Source: Dactylonectria macrodidyma
Taxonomy: Eukaryota > Ascomycota > Sordariomycetes > Hypocreales > Nectriaceae
Assembly: GCA_020744425.1 (NCBI GenBank)
Contig: JAGMUV010000005.1
Coordinates: forward strand, 2,604,001 to 2,668,000
Length of the DNA: 64,000 bases
Direction of reading: 5' to 3'
Shown here: positions 45,791 to 55,607 of the stretch, in pieces
Layout: every line of letters starts with the position of its first letter
How positions within the stretch are numbered: position 1 is the stretch's first letter
Notes under the pieces: generated by a model
Database searches by the model: none
What the model saw: the letters and a program-made list of their open reading frames with translations, nothing else
Told to the model about the DNA's origin: nothing
Position numbers and translations under genes: made by a program

Positions 45791-47638
45791 ATGGCAGCCT
45801 TATCATCTCGAGCCACGCGGTCCAGTGCAAGCGCAGCATCAAAGAAAATCTCATCGCAGTTCAAGACGGATGGCGACAGTCCAGAACCCACCGCTAAAGC
45901 CGTAAAGCGTCGCCCTGCATCTCACCGCGACGCGTCGGAAAGCGACGCGTCTGCCCACGAGGAGAGCGATGAGCCCGCGCCAAAACGACAGAAATCACAA
46001 CCATCAAGGGCTAAAAGCAAAGGTGAGGCCGCTCAGCTTCATCAGCGCCTTTTCGGGCCACCAGATAGAATAGCCCACCAGCACCAGCCTTGTGTCCCTC
46101 CGACGCGACGACATGGAGCCGGCTACCATCGACCGGCCCTGCTGGACGATGCTGCATCTCGAGATGCACTTCTCACCTGGTTCGACGGCGTGAGCACCAA
46201 GCGTAAAATGCCCTGGCGCAAGGCCTGGATTGACCCGCGGGAGCACGCCAACGCCGCCCAATTACGCAAACTCCTCGAGCGCCGGGCGTACGAGGTCTGG
46301 ATTAGCGAGATCATGCTGCAACAGACACGAGTCGCCGTCGTCATCGACTACTGGAACAACTGGATGGCCAAGTGGGAGACCATTCATGACCTGGCCGCCG
46401 CCAGCCCCGAAGACGTGCTGAGTGCCTGGCGCGGGTTGGGCTACTACAGCAGAGCGACGAGGATCCACGAAGCCGCCAAGCTCGTCGTCCAAGATCCAGA
46501 TATGATGGGTTTACTGCCCTCGCGAGTGGAACAGCTCGAGGCAAAGGTCCCCGGCGTAGGCCGATACACTGCTGGTGCCATCTCGGCCATTGTATTCGGA
46601 CGCGCTGTACCCATGGTCGATGGCAATGTCTTGCGCGTCCTCAGCAGGCAGCTTGGTCTCTTGGGGAATGTGAAGACGGACAAGCTCGTCATTGACACAC
46701 TGTGGGCTGCCGCCGCTGCGCTTGCCAAAGCCGTCGCCCGAGACGGCCCCGAAGAAACGACGGAGGATGATGTGAGCAATCGGCCTGGCAGATGGGGCCA
46801 GGCGCTCATGGAACTGGGGAGCACTGTATGCACGCCTAAGCCGAACTGCGATCAATGTCCCATCAGCTCAACATGCCGTGCATATGAGGAGGGAAAGACG
46901 CTGGTTTCGTCTGCCCAAAAGCCCAAGATGGAAGACATTGAGGACTTGTGCCATCTTTGCGAACCCCTTGAGGAAACGCCAGGCCTCGAGGAAGATGAAA
47001 ATGCCAAGGTCAAAACCAAGCCGGCTCCCAAGGAAAACAAACAAGGCAAACAGATGAAACTGTCAGCGTTCATGTTCAAGAGTCCCGCCGGCGATAAAGA
47101 ACGCGCGAAGCCCAAAACTGGCCTGAGCACCAAGGACCTCGAAGTGATCGTGGATCATGCTCGGAAATTCCCTCTCAAGGTGGTCAAGAAGGCCGTGAGG
47201 GTCGAGGAAACCCTTGTCTGCGTCATCCGCCGAAGCGATGGACAGTATCTGATCCAAAAGCGACCAGAAAAGGGCCTTCTCGCCGGCTTGTGGGAGTTCC
47301 CAAGCCAGATCCTACAAGAATCCGATGACAATAGCACCGCGAAGTTGCGACGGACGAGGGCAACTGCTTTTGTGTCCGACCTGATAGCCCGGGATAAGAT
47401 GGCAGAGCGGGCACTAAAGCATGTCCGTGAGCTAGACAGTGTGCCGTGGTTATTCTCTCACATAAAGCTCACGATGCACGTCCATCTGTTCACGCTGGAC
47501 GTTGATGATGACCGCGTGAAAGACACTTTAGCCAAGCCATCGGCTCGACAACGATGGGCGTCGCCGGGTGATGTCGACAAGGAGTCGATGGGCACTGGCA
47601 TGAGGAAGTGTTGGGAGCTCGCCAAGGATTCTGACTGA
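45791..47638 (+). CDS. mutY: Adenine DNA glycosylase (MutY/MUTYH)
   Basis: An intronless 615-aa frame. A basic, Ser-rich N-terminal extension of about 110 residues, with KRR and PAPKRQK clusters (nuclear localisation), precedes the HhH-GPD core. Catalytic E173 lies in WISEIMLQQT, the helix-hairpin-helix in VPGVGRYTAGAI, and D277 in MVDGNVLRVLSR. The iron-sulphur loop is CTPKPNCDQCPISSTC at 347-362. Its first gap is five residues, where E. coli and human enzymes have six. A NUDIX-like 8-oxoG recognition domain follows from about 470 (ETLVCVIRRSDGQYLIQKRPEKGLLAGLWEFP). It removes adenine paired with 8-oxoguanine in base excision repair. Confidence 0.94.
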   Translation: MAALSSRATRSSASAASKKISSQFKTDGDSPEPTAKAVKRRPASHRDASESDASAHEESDEPAPKRQKSQPSRAKSKGEAAQLHQRLFGPPDRIAHQHQPCVPPTRRHGAGYHRPALLDDAASRDALLTWFDGVSTKRKMPWRKAWIDPREHANAAQLRKLLERRAYEVWISEIMLQQTRVAVVIDYWNNWMAKWETIHDLAAASPEDVLSAWRGLGYYSRATRIHEAAKLVVQDPDMMGLLPSRVEQLEAKVPGVGRYTAGAISAIVFGRAVPMVDGNVLRVLSRQLGLLGNVKTDKLVIDTLWAAAAALAKAVARDGPEETTEDDVSNRPGRWGQALMELGSTVCTPKPNCDQCPISSTCRAYEEGKTLVSSAQKPKMEDIEDLCHLCEPLEETPGLEEDENAKVKTKPAPKENKQGKQMKLSAFMFKSPAGDKERAKPKTGLSTKDLEVIVDHARKFPLKVVKKAVRVEETLVCVIRRSDGQYLIQKRPEKGLLAGLWEFPSQILQESDDNSTAKLRRTRATAFVSDLIARDKMAERALKHVRELDSVPWLFSHIKLTMHVHLFTLDVDDDRVKDTLAKPSARQRWASPGDVDKESMGTGMRKCWELAKDSD

Positions 47639-48001
47639 GATGCCAACACCTATAGAGAGTAGAACTTAATGTAATGGATCCTGAGAATCATGATATTCTT
47701 AACCCAATGCATTACCCTCACACACTAATCTCCACGTGGATTACACGTCCACTCCCCTGGGAATCCCCTCGTTTGTCGGAATAGCCGGACCAACCGTTGA
47801 TCCGGTCTCTAGTGGGCAAATGGCGGTCAAAATGGCTCAGCTTTCCAGCCACAGAATCAGGACGGCCGAACAGATGCCCGCGACCATTTCATCAAAATCC
47901 GTGCTTATACATGGTGTATCTTGGGATCCGTGTATTGCGATTTCTCATCAACGCAGTTTTTTGTTGACGACCATATCCTTGGGTTACCAGTCATTGGCAA
48001 G
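47639..48001. other. Short intergenic region before the cupin gene
   Basis: Open frames exist on the plus strand up to the chosen start at 48002, but none shows family similarity, so this is treated as upstream region. Confidence 0.35.
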
Positions 48002-49101
48002 ATGACCATCCCAACGACCACTCATCCTCCTAGCGAGAGAATGAGTTATGTGATTGACCAAAATGAGGGCGATTGTATTGCTATACCTGGAACCAAGAGC
48101 GTGATAAGAATCCTCACCCCTACGAACCAAAACAATGAGGGAATGGCCGTGTACTATCGGGCCGCCGCGCCAACCGATGTTCCCGACACCTTCTATTCGC
48201 ACCCCGTCGCCGATAACGCTTTTATAGTGACCAAAGGATATCTCCGGTTCTGGAATGGCGACAAATGTCATGACTTATACCCCGGAGACTTTGCTTTCGT
48301 ACCTGCTGTGAGAATCGTCCTGTTCCTGTACTCTCAATTGCTTCGCAGCTGATCATCGTACTATAGGAAACTGTGTATGGCTACATGCCACTTGGGCCAT
48401 ACACTGAGTTCTTGGCTCTGTCAACTCCAGCATATCTGATCGACATGTTTCGGGCCATGGGCCATGAATTCAAGGGTATCTTGCTCCCGTCGAAAGATTC
48501 CCCCAGCCTTCTGCGCACACCTCCACCTCCTGCCGTCGACCTCCATGTTGAAGAAGACCACAAAGCTCCCGAGCTTTCTTCCTGGTTGGACACAGAAAAC
48601 CAGTTACGGGAACGGAATGAAGCGTACTTTTTACGCGCAAATACCGGCCCTCAGTGGATATTTGGCGGGATCCTGTCACGACCGTTCATCACTTCGGCGC
48701 AATCTGATCACAATTTCTCCATTTCTACCGTGGAGTCATCATCTGCATACCTGGAAAGGCCATTCTTCAACCGAAACATGAGCTTCACCACAGCAGACCA
48801 CTGCTTCTGCGTCATGGAGGGCCTGATGAGACTGAAGATCAAGGGGCATTCCGACTGGACTGTTTTGCGAGAGGGTCAAACAGCCGTGATCCCGGCGAGG
48901 GAGTTCTTCACTGCAGACATGGGGAGCAAGTTTGTGCGCATGATAGTATTTAGCGACGGCCCGGGCGTCGGCGAGTTGATTCAGAAAGCTGGGTATCAAT
49001 GCGACGGTAACATCCTGCCGGAAACGGTGGGCAGCTGGGATGGCTGGGACGAAGCTCGGCTCAAATCGGCGTGTGCTGAGGTTGGGGCTCAGATTGATTA
49101 G
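48002..49101 (+). CDS. Quercetin 2,3-dioxygenase-like bicupin, metal ligands apparently lost
   Basis: Exon 1 (48002-48307) and exon 2 (48367-49101), joined in phase 0, give 346 aa. The scaffold is that of fungal quercetinase-like cupins: SYVIDQNEGDCIAIPGTKSV at the start, FIVTKGYLRFWNGDKCHDLYPGDFAFVPA in cupin 1, PLGPYTEFLALSTPAY, then a second cupin with HCFCVMEGLMRLKIKG and REGQTAVIPAREFF. Active relatives have an HxH...E(/H) set and a later His just after the proline-rich turn. Here the corresponding positions read YSHPVADNAF and PAETVYGYM. Only one His remains, and cupin 2 also lacks HxH. It may therefore be non-catalytic or use another chemistry. There is no signal peptide. Confidence 0.75.
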
Positions 49102-49431
49102 ATTAATAGCGTGATAATACTATGCCGAGGAGTGGTTTTCATCTGGTGCCAAATTCTCTCTTGTAAACCAAGAAAGACATGTCTGGGCTCTGGCTTTCGT
49201 CAGACTTGGCCGACGCAATAGGTACCAGTACATTGGGGCTCTCGCCAGTGGAGGTCTTTCGGTGTGGGAGGTCGCTTTGGCTTCCAGCATCCTCATGAAC
49301 CTTCACAGCAAGCCATTGTTGACAACCACAACATAGAAACGAATGATGCTATCGCGAAACTAGGAACAAATCATCCAGGTATGAGATTCGTCCTACATAA
49401 TAGGTCATTTGCTCTACCAGTGACATCAATT
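49102..49431. other. Intergenic before tRNA-Trp
   Basis: 3' region of the cupin gene; no other feature seen. Confidence 0.4.
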
Positions 49432-49525
49432 GGGGGGCTGGCGCAATTGGCTTAGCGCATTAGATTCCAGCGACGCAAAGCCGCGAGATTCCTAAAGGTT
49501 ATCGGTTCAAGTCCGATGTCCCTCA
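49432..49525 (+). tRNA. tRNA-Trp(CCA) with intron
   Basis: The acceptor stem GGGGGGC pairs with GTCCCTC (G-U pairs allowed), the D-stem is GCGC/GCGC, and the T-arm ATCGG-TTCAAGT-CCGAT is perfect, with variable loop AGGTT and discriminator A. The anticodon loop reads TTCCAG, giving CCA. It is followed by a roughly 19-nt intron, then the 3' half-stem CCTAA opposite TTAGA, with one A-C mismatch at the loop-closing pair. The downstream T run (from 49528) is a Pol III terminator. The body matches the eukaryotic tRNA-Trp pattern TGGCGCAA...AGCGC...TCCAG...AAGGTT. Confidence 0.7.
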
Positions 49526-49871
49526 GCTTTTTTTTTTTGCTGCTGGTCGTGTGATTGTGTGTTATTTAGGAGACAGGTTGGGCCGTCTGTCGATGCCGTT
49601 GCTTTTACTGTTACCCGTTGGCAGTGTGGGGCAAGCCGCTTACTAACTAACCTTGGGTAGTTGTTTTTTACTGGTTGACTTTGGTCCTCCCTCTGAAGGT
49701 GTTACTAGGGTCGCCTCTTTCTTTTAAAAGAAAAAAAAAGAAGAAAAAAAGAATGTGGGCTGTTTACCTTTGCAAGTATCCAGTGGGTGGGAGCGTTGGA
49801 GACCTAAATATAAAGCAAAAATGATTGTAGCAGCACGAAAAGAGGGTGGCAAATGTCAAGAAATGCAAAAA
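49526..49871. other. Spacer in tRNA nest
   Basis: Contains T-rich and A-rich runs (49530-49539; 49727-49752). No gene was recognised. Confidence 0.45.
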
Positions 49872-49975
49872 TGATGAGACTGGGATTCGAACCCAGGCCC
49901 CTTTCGAGACTGCGAATTGTTGGAGTTGACGAATCAACCTGAACACAGCGCCTTAGACCGCTCGGCCATCTCACC
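49872..49975 (-). tRNA. tRNA-Leu(CAG) with intron, copy 1
   Basis: Class II tRNA. Acceptor GGTGAGA/TCTCATC, D-arm GCCGAGCGGTCTAAGGC, anticodon stem CTGTG/CGCAG with loop TTCAGG (anticodon CAG), an intron of about 22 nt, a long variable arm TCTCGAAAGGGGC, T-arm CTGGG-TTCGAAT-CCCAG and discriminator A. The 104-nt gene is identical to copy 4 on the opposite strand, and a few flanking bases (AATAAG before, TTTTTGCATTT after) are also shared. Internal A and B boxes are intact. Confidence 0.92.
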
Positions 49976-50899
49976 TTATTTGTTGCAAATTTTGCTCAAA
50001 TTGCGGATCATAAATCCCGCAGCTATGTGCTCTCCAGGTCTAATGGCGTGGAAACGACGCACAAACTTGTAAAAATACTGGAAAAGACCCGGCATATCAA
50101 GGAATGGGAGGCGGCTTTGCTTTATTGCTTAACGGGCTCGGTGCGGTATTAGCATCATATAGTTAATCATGACGTGGGTGATTTGACGACGGTGTAAATA
50201 TTGAGCGCCCAGACAACACGAAAGTTTCGCACTGACAGTCAAACCACCCTCACATCGAAATCATACTCCTGCCTCACGTAGAGCTATTTCTTATTCAAGC
50301 AAAAAAGCCAAACCTCGCATTCAACCCCGCATTTGAGGGGGATGTCCTACATAGCGTTCCAACTAGCAAAACAAGGATTGAGATGTGATTGCTCGTTGAC
50401 TTCAGTGCCGCGTTGGAGTCACAAAAAACTGTGAAATCTTGTCGCTGCTTGCCATTAACGATTCGTCAATTAATGTATGACAGAACGCCGCCTCGAAAGT
50501 CATTGACTTCATCTTCATTAGCATTGATAACGACCTTTCAGTCTTGTTCTGATTAATAACGGAAACGCCGAGCACGAACGGATATCCATCCCGTTCTAAC
50601 GGTCTTCATTGTTGTCCGGAGTCAAATCCCCAGCGAAGAGACATTTCAGCTTAGCGGAGGTATTCTACCAAGCTTTAGTTTGTGGGTGGACGGAAGACTT
50701 CACGCATCATCCACGACATGAACCAGAACTCCACTCCACATCGTCAAATTCTGACGAGAGAAGTTAGCATACTTCATGACAGCTACCCGGCTTGTAATTC
50801 ATGCAAGTGACATGTTGAGCATGGTTCAGGCTGGACTGATGTTAGAAAACACCCCACGACCAAAAAGGAAGATCCCGAACTACTACACGGCAAAAGCAC
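49976..50899. other. Spacer in tRNA nest
   Basis: 924 bp without a recognisable gene or repeat. Confidence 0.45.
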
Positions 50900-51007
50900 T
50901 GATACCTGAGGGATTCGAACCCTCGCCTATTACTAGACTGCGAAACGGCAATGTGGGAGAACCCAGCTACCTGAACACAGCGCCTTAGACCGCTCGGCCA
51001 AAGTACC
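50900..51007 (-). tRNA. tRNA-Leu(CAG) with intron, copy 2
   Basis: Same D-arm and anticodon 5' half as copy 1, including GTGTTCAGG. It has its own acceptor stem (GGTACTT/AGGTATC), T-stem (GAGGG/CCCTC), variable arm (TCTAGTAATAGGC) and a different intron of about 27 nt starting TAGCTGGG. The pairing is intact, so it looks functional. Confidence 0.85.
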
Positions 51008-51608
51008 ACCTGGTTGGTTGGATTCGGGCGAGCATATTGACCATCACGAATGCTGACTTGCAAGCTCTTCGCAAACCCGAGTCCATGCCATTACCCTAGA
51101 CTATAGACTGGTTACGGTGGTGATTGATGCCGTTGGGTCCTTTCTTGGTACTTGCATGACAGAAATAGGTTGTAAACGTGCAGTGTCATGAATTCGCTTG
51201 GTATAACGACACCATTGTGGCTGTTACTCATTTTCTCGCTGTGTTTTGCTTGTTGAGGTCTTCGCGGTGGGAAGGGTTGATGTGAAAGCACGTAAATGCC
51301 GTCATCCCGTAAGAAAATGAGAAGAGGAAACAAAACCCGGAAGCCATTATCTTCACATAATTCAAGACTAGCCATGGGTGGCTCAGATTAACACGCACTT
51401 TTCTTGTTTAAGAACATGGTAGATTTCTCTATGTCAGAGCAAACAGTGTCTCTCCCCCGTTTGCCGCTCTGCTAATGCTGAAAAGATCATGCACGGACCA
51501 CCCGTTCGCTCCACCTTACGAAAACTGGTTGCACGGGGATTGAGACGGCGCACAACTGAAAAAAAAAATTGATGAGAGGCAAAAAGACATGACTCAAGGT
51601 CAAAAGAA
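51008..51608. other. Spacer in tRNA nest
   Basis: About 600 bp with no recognised gene. Confidence 0.45.
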
Positions 51609-51714
51609 TGACTTCCTTGGGATTCGAACCCAAGCCTCTTACGAGACTGCGAATTTGTAATGAGTTGAAGATTCAACCTGAACACAGCGCCTTAGACCGC
51701 TCGGCCAGAAAGCC
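51609..51714 (-). tRNA. tRNA-Leu(CAG) with intron, copy 3
   Basis: Shares the D-arm and the anticodon arm with the other copies. The acceptor is GGCTTTC/GGAAGTC, the T-arm TTGGG-TTCGAAT-CCCAA, the variable arm TCTCGTAAGAGGC, and the intron is about 25 nt starting TTGAATC. All stems pair with compensated differences relative to copies 1 and 4. Confidence 0.87.
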
Positions 51715-52247
51715 AATTGTTTGATGAGATTTTCGCAAGGATTCGGAGTAGAAGACCCCATGGTGAGTCTACTGCGTCCGAGGCGTTGCCCGTCTTCCAC
51801 ATCTTTCCCTTTTTAGTTACTAGAGGCTGAAGCCGTTGGGTTCTTGGATTCATGACCGCCGGCCGCATCTATGGATCACCACCTGATATCGAGATAAAGT
51901 ACTATGGCCCTTAAGAGCGAACAGGGCGACTTCTCCAGACAGTGCGAAAAACAGACGAAGACATTGGACACACTCATCGAAAGGGCGTTAGGGGGGTTCT
52001 AGGTGTTGTGAAGAGAAAAGTGTGGTCAAAATCCGGAATTCAACAGACAGTTTTCTTCTACTACACAGCCGAAATAAGGAGAAAATCAAGCATGGACCTA
52101 GACATTGAACTGAGCGTGCTTGAAACATGTCAACGTTGCTGTTTTGCTGCTGTGCGATGTTTGTCTTGTGACGAGTCAGTCCAATTCGTTAGCAGTTTTG
52201 GTAAGCATGTTTAGTACAAAATAGGGTCGCCGCACTCCAACCAATAA
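51715..52247. other. Spacer in tRNA nest
   Basis: 533 bp without a recognised gene. Confidence 0.45.
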
Positions 52248-52351
52248 GGTGAGATGGCCGAGCGGTCTAAGGCGCTGTGTTCAGGTTGATTCGTCAACTC
52301 CAACAATTCGCAGTCTCGAAAGGGGCCTGGGTTCGAATCCCAGTCTCATCA
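52248..52351 (+). tRNA. tRNA-Leu(CAG) with intron, copy 4
   Basis: The gene sequence is identical to copy 1 across 104 nt but on the other strand, 2.3 kb away. ATTTTTG just downstream is a plausible Pol III terminator. Confidence 0.92.
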
Positions 52352-53365
52352 TTTTTGCATTTTGCCGTGCTAGTAGTCCTGGAGTCTTGGCAATCTCTTG
52401 TTGGAAGATTGAAATACGTACTAGAACAATGTTGAGGAACAAGACAGGGACCAAGGCCTGTGCTAGCTACTGTCCGTTTCGGATCAAGACAAGCTGAGTT
52501 GATTCACTGACATGTGTTGGGTTTGGACAATGATGCATGGCGTTGAAGACACTGGTTGGCACAAGGACTCACTCATACAGTGACTGACCACGACTCGTTA
52601 TTTGGGACCGCCAACTTCCTCGGAGCTGGAACTCGCCTTTCGAATCTAGCTGATTCTTTGGTTTTGCAGAACGACTGAGGAGCTCCGAGGCCAACGAGAG
52701 AACTCGGGCGATGAAGTCGGTAATCCATACCAAACATTGTAGACATTGTCTGTAGCGACATGTTGAATTAGTAATATAATGATCAATTCTATCTCTTCGA
52801 CACAGCAAGTAAGTTTGTTCTCGTATTTTCTATCAATGTTGAGGAGATGGGATGCGTTCCAAACACCCGTCACCGCACTGGCAGCCACACACCAAACGCT
52901 GCGTTTTGTTCAGACGCGACTTGCACAACGAGTCACTCAGGCACTGGCAGCTTTGCCAACTGCGCCAGCTGCGCCAGCTGCAATCGCTAGTCTCGTGACT
53001 CAACACCGCGAATCTGATTTCCTACAGGTTTCTCGCAGCTGACCTTTCTTTCCTTTCTCTCTCTCTTCGCTTTCTCAATACTTCAACCTCGCATAACCAC
53101 ACTGCGGCTATCCGACCGCATCTCGAATCTGCAAGCTTGCACCCTCTATTGCTCTTCCGCCTGCGCCCTTCCAGGTGCAGGGCGTTCCCACTATTGTTGC
53201 ATCTCGTGCATCACTCTTTCTATCCTTCGATCCCGAGTTCGTCAAGTGTCATCGCTCTTATGCTATCTCTCGACCGGTCTTTTGGTCCACCACTCGCTCG
53301 AGGTAGGCACTGACTTGCTACTCTTTTGCTATCATGATACAGGTGCGCTGATACGTCCAGGGAAG
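52352..53365. other. Intergenic, promoter of zinc-knuckle gene
   Basis: A short frame at 52779 has low-complexity Ala/Thr composition and no splice support. CT-rich stretches precede the next start. No gene is supported. Confidence 0.4.
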
Positions 53366-54535
53366 ATGCCGTCCTCCTTCGATGAATCCAAGGCTGGCTC
53401 CGTCACATTCACGCCCAGCAGCTCCGTTGCTTCCTTCGATCTCCACAGCTTGAACTTCCTTCATTCTTCTGATGGCGCTTCCACTGCCGGCACTGCCGTC
53501 ACCGAACCCCAGCGGACAATAGTAACGGCAGAGTATCTTGACGAAATGGAACACAACTATATCAACCAAATTTCCGCCTTGCTGGATGCTATTCTTGCTT
53601 CCGGAGATCCTAACATTTTTGACGTGGCTCGGGCCCACCTCCATTTCGACCAGTTCCCTTCGTCTACGCTGAGAGAAATTCGTGCCTTCAATGGTCCCGA
53701 TCCCATCCTGAGACCACCAGTTGCGCCAACTCCGGCTGTCGTGCTTGATCTTCCAACTCGCTCGCGCCCTAAGTGCCCTCACTGCGGAAGCCACACGCAT
53801 AAAGCGGCCCGATGTTGGTTCCTCAGCCAGCCTGGTAAGCCTGTTCTGTCTCTTGCTTCCATGTTGTGACTGACCGAATTTAGGAGATGCTCCCGGTAGC
53901 TTTGTACTACCCAACATGACTCCAGCACAATTGACACGCGTGAGTCCTCCTTCCAACAACTCCTCCCCGCGTCTCTAACTCTCAAACTTTAGTTCTCCAG
54001 CATGAACCATCCGGCCCTACCTCAGGGAGTGGTCTTGATCTCCGGGACCTTCAACCCGACAACCAACACATTCGCGAAACCTGTTCCCAAGGCATCTATA
54101 TCTACAAAACATGTTCCCGAGACGTCCGGGTCTGCACCTTCTAGACCCGCGAATGGACGTGGTCTCAGACGGCAGAACAAGACGGTCACGAAACATATGC
54201 CTGAGGCGTCTGGGTCTGCGACTATTGTCCCTGAGGCATCCGGGCCTGCTACTTCTGGACGTGTGAATGGACGCGGACGCAACGGCCACAACAAGACGTT
54301 CGCTAGACTTGTGCTTGAAGCTTCTGGATCTGCGACTACTGCCCCCGAGGCATCCCGGTCCGCGGCTTCTGGGCGTGCTAATGAACATGGACGCAGACGA
54401 TTCAACAAGCCGTTCGCCAAACCTGTGCCTGAAGTGTCTGGGTCTGCGACAACTGGCCCCGAGGCACCCCCCTTGGCTTCTGAGTCCGCTAATGAACGCG
54501 GACGAAGACGGTTCAACAAGAATCCTCGTGCTTAG
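53366..54535 (+). CDS. Orphan CCHC zinc-knuckle protein with four 38-residue basic repeats
   Basis: Three exons (53366-53834, 53884-53939, 53993-54535) keep frame and encode 355 aa; introns are 49 and 53 nt. Residues 1-130 are Ser-rich, then acidic/helical (AEYLDEMEHNYINQISALLDAI). A zinc knuckle CPHCGSHTHKAARC (CxxCx4HxxxxC-like) lies near 140-155. The last exon holds four tandem units beginning at 54071, 54185, 54299 and 54413, each 38 codons (the last 37). Each has PEASGSAT-type Ser/Ala segments and ends in a basic GRGRRRFNK-type block. Such repeats and a knuckle suggest RNA or single-stranded nucleic-acid contact, but this is inference. No known family was recognised. It follows the tRNA-Leu cluster. 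Confidence 0.6.
54071..54523 (+). repeat. Four tandem 114-nt coding repeats
   Basis: Units start at 54071, 54185, 54299 and 54413; the fourth is one codon short. Codon-level divergence between units is moderate, so the array is not a recent slippage product and the frame has been kept throughout. Confidence 0.8.
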
Positions 54536-54961
54536 CAGCATCATCGGTTGCATACCTGTCACAATATTCACTGTTGCAGGGGGTCTTGAATTATTGTCTT
54601 GTGCTACATGTTTTGAGCCGTCAAAATCGTCTTGAGAGTCACTCTTGCTTACTTTGAGCATTGGGAGATACTGGAACTGGATTATGTATGGCAAGAAAGC
54701 CGTATTGAGATAGCCAATTAAACCTCAAGATTGTCGTGGCCTCGACCCACCTGAATATACCCGGATTTTCTGTCATGCCTCCTCCTCTTGTGTCTCGTGT
54801 GTCTGTCGTCAAAGTTTGTTGGTCCTGTCCGCAGCACCACGGCTTGGGATCGACTTTGATTACTAAAATAGACCTAACAATGATAATAAATGGTACAGTA
54901 CTGTTGGATCATATGCAAGGCCAACTTCTGAAGACCATGTGATGGTTGAAACCGACCCGTA
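54536..54961. other. Intergenic, no gene seen
   Basis: 3' region of the repeat protein gene, with no recognised feature. Confidence 0.4.
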
Positions 54962-55240
54962 TCAGGGCAAGGGTCCAAAACCAGGCTGTGCCTCAGCCAC
55001 CGCCCGAGCGACATGAGAGAATACAACCCCACGAAATACTTCATCAGGACCCCTTATCACACCTTGAATAACTAGCGTACAGATTAGGATCGGCAGACCC
55101 ACTGCGGCTGCTCCTATCCCGAAATAAGCATTCGGTTGGGATGAACCCATGGGGCGTGAAGTTGTCTGGCTTTCATCACCACTTTTGTCCACAAGACAGA
55201 GGGCCTGATGTATGTATTCCTTAACACAGTAGCAAGCCAT
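54962..55240 (-). CDS. Possible small single-pass membrane protein
   Basis: A 92-aa frame starting MACYCVKEYIHQAL with one clear hydrophobic segment (YFGIGAAAVGLPILICTLVIQGVI) and a short tail. There is no family match, no intron and no other support, so it may be chance. It lies divergent to the large membrane glycoprotein gene. Confidence 0.25.
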   Translation of the reverse strand: MACYCVKEYIHQALCLVDKSGDESQTTSRPMGSSQPNAYFGIGAAAVGLPILICTLVIQGVIRGPDEVFRGVVFSHVARAVAEAQPGFGPLP

Positions 55241-55607
55241 GATAAACCACCTCAACCGTGGCACTCTGTTATGTGAGAGTTTTCTTCCAGCAGCAACCCT
55301 CGCACGGGGCTGCGTAACCCATGTTGCCGTGCTAACTCGCTTGGGATCTCACCTGCAGAAATCACAACCAACACGCAGACGCTCAAACCAACAGGTTACA
55401 GCGCATGCGGGGAGGACTCTTCAGCCCGTTGTCTAGGCCAGGGTCTAAACAGCCCCCAAGTTTAAGGGTCTGTTGGTTAAATCTGCGATGGGGCTTTTCC
55501 GTTGTTTAAATATCGCAGGCTGGGCCATTAATTAACACGAGTTCCCCGTCAAACCGTTCGGCAGCTGTTTGTTAAACGCATAGTTCACGAACAGCTACAC
55601 AAACAAC
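55241..55607. other. Intergenic, promoter region
   Basis: Promoter of the type I membrane protein gene. No recognised repeats. Confidence 0.35.

Noticed and set aside
46022..46080. Possible 59-nt intron inside the MutY N-terminal extension (GTGAGG...CACCAG)
   Set aside because: Removing 59 nt breaks the frame, while the continuous ORF reads through to the catalytic core.
52779..53042. Small Ala/Thr-rich ORF before the zinc-knuckle gene
   Set aside because: Low-complexity composition with no family features or splice support.
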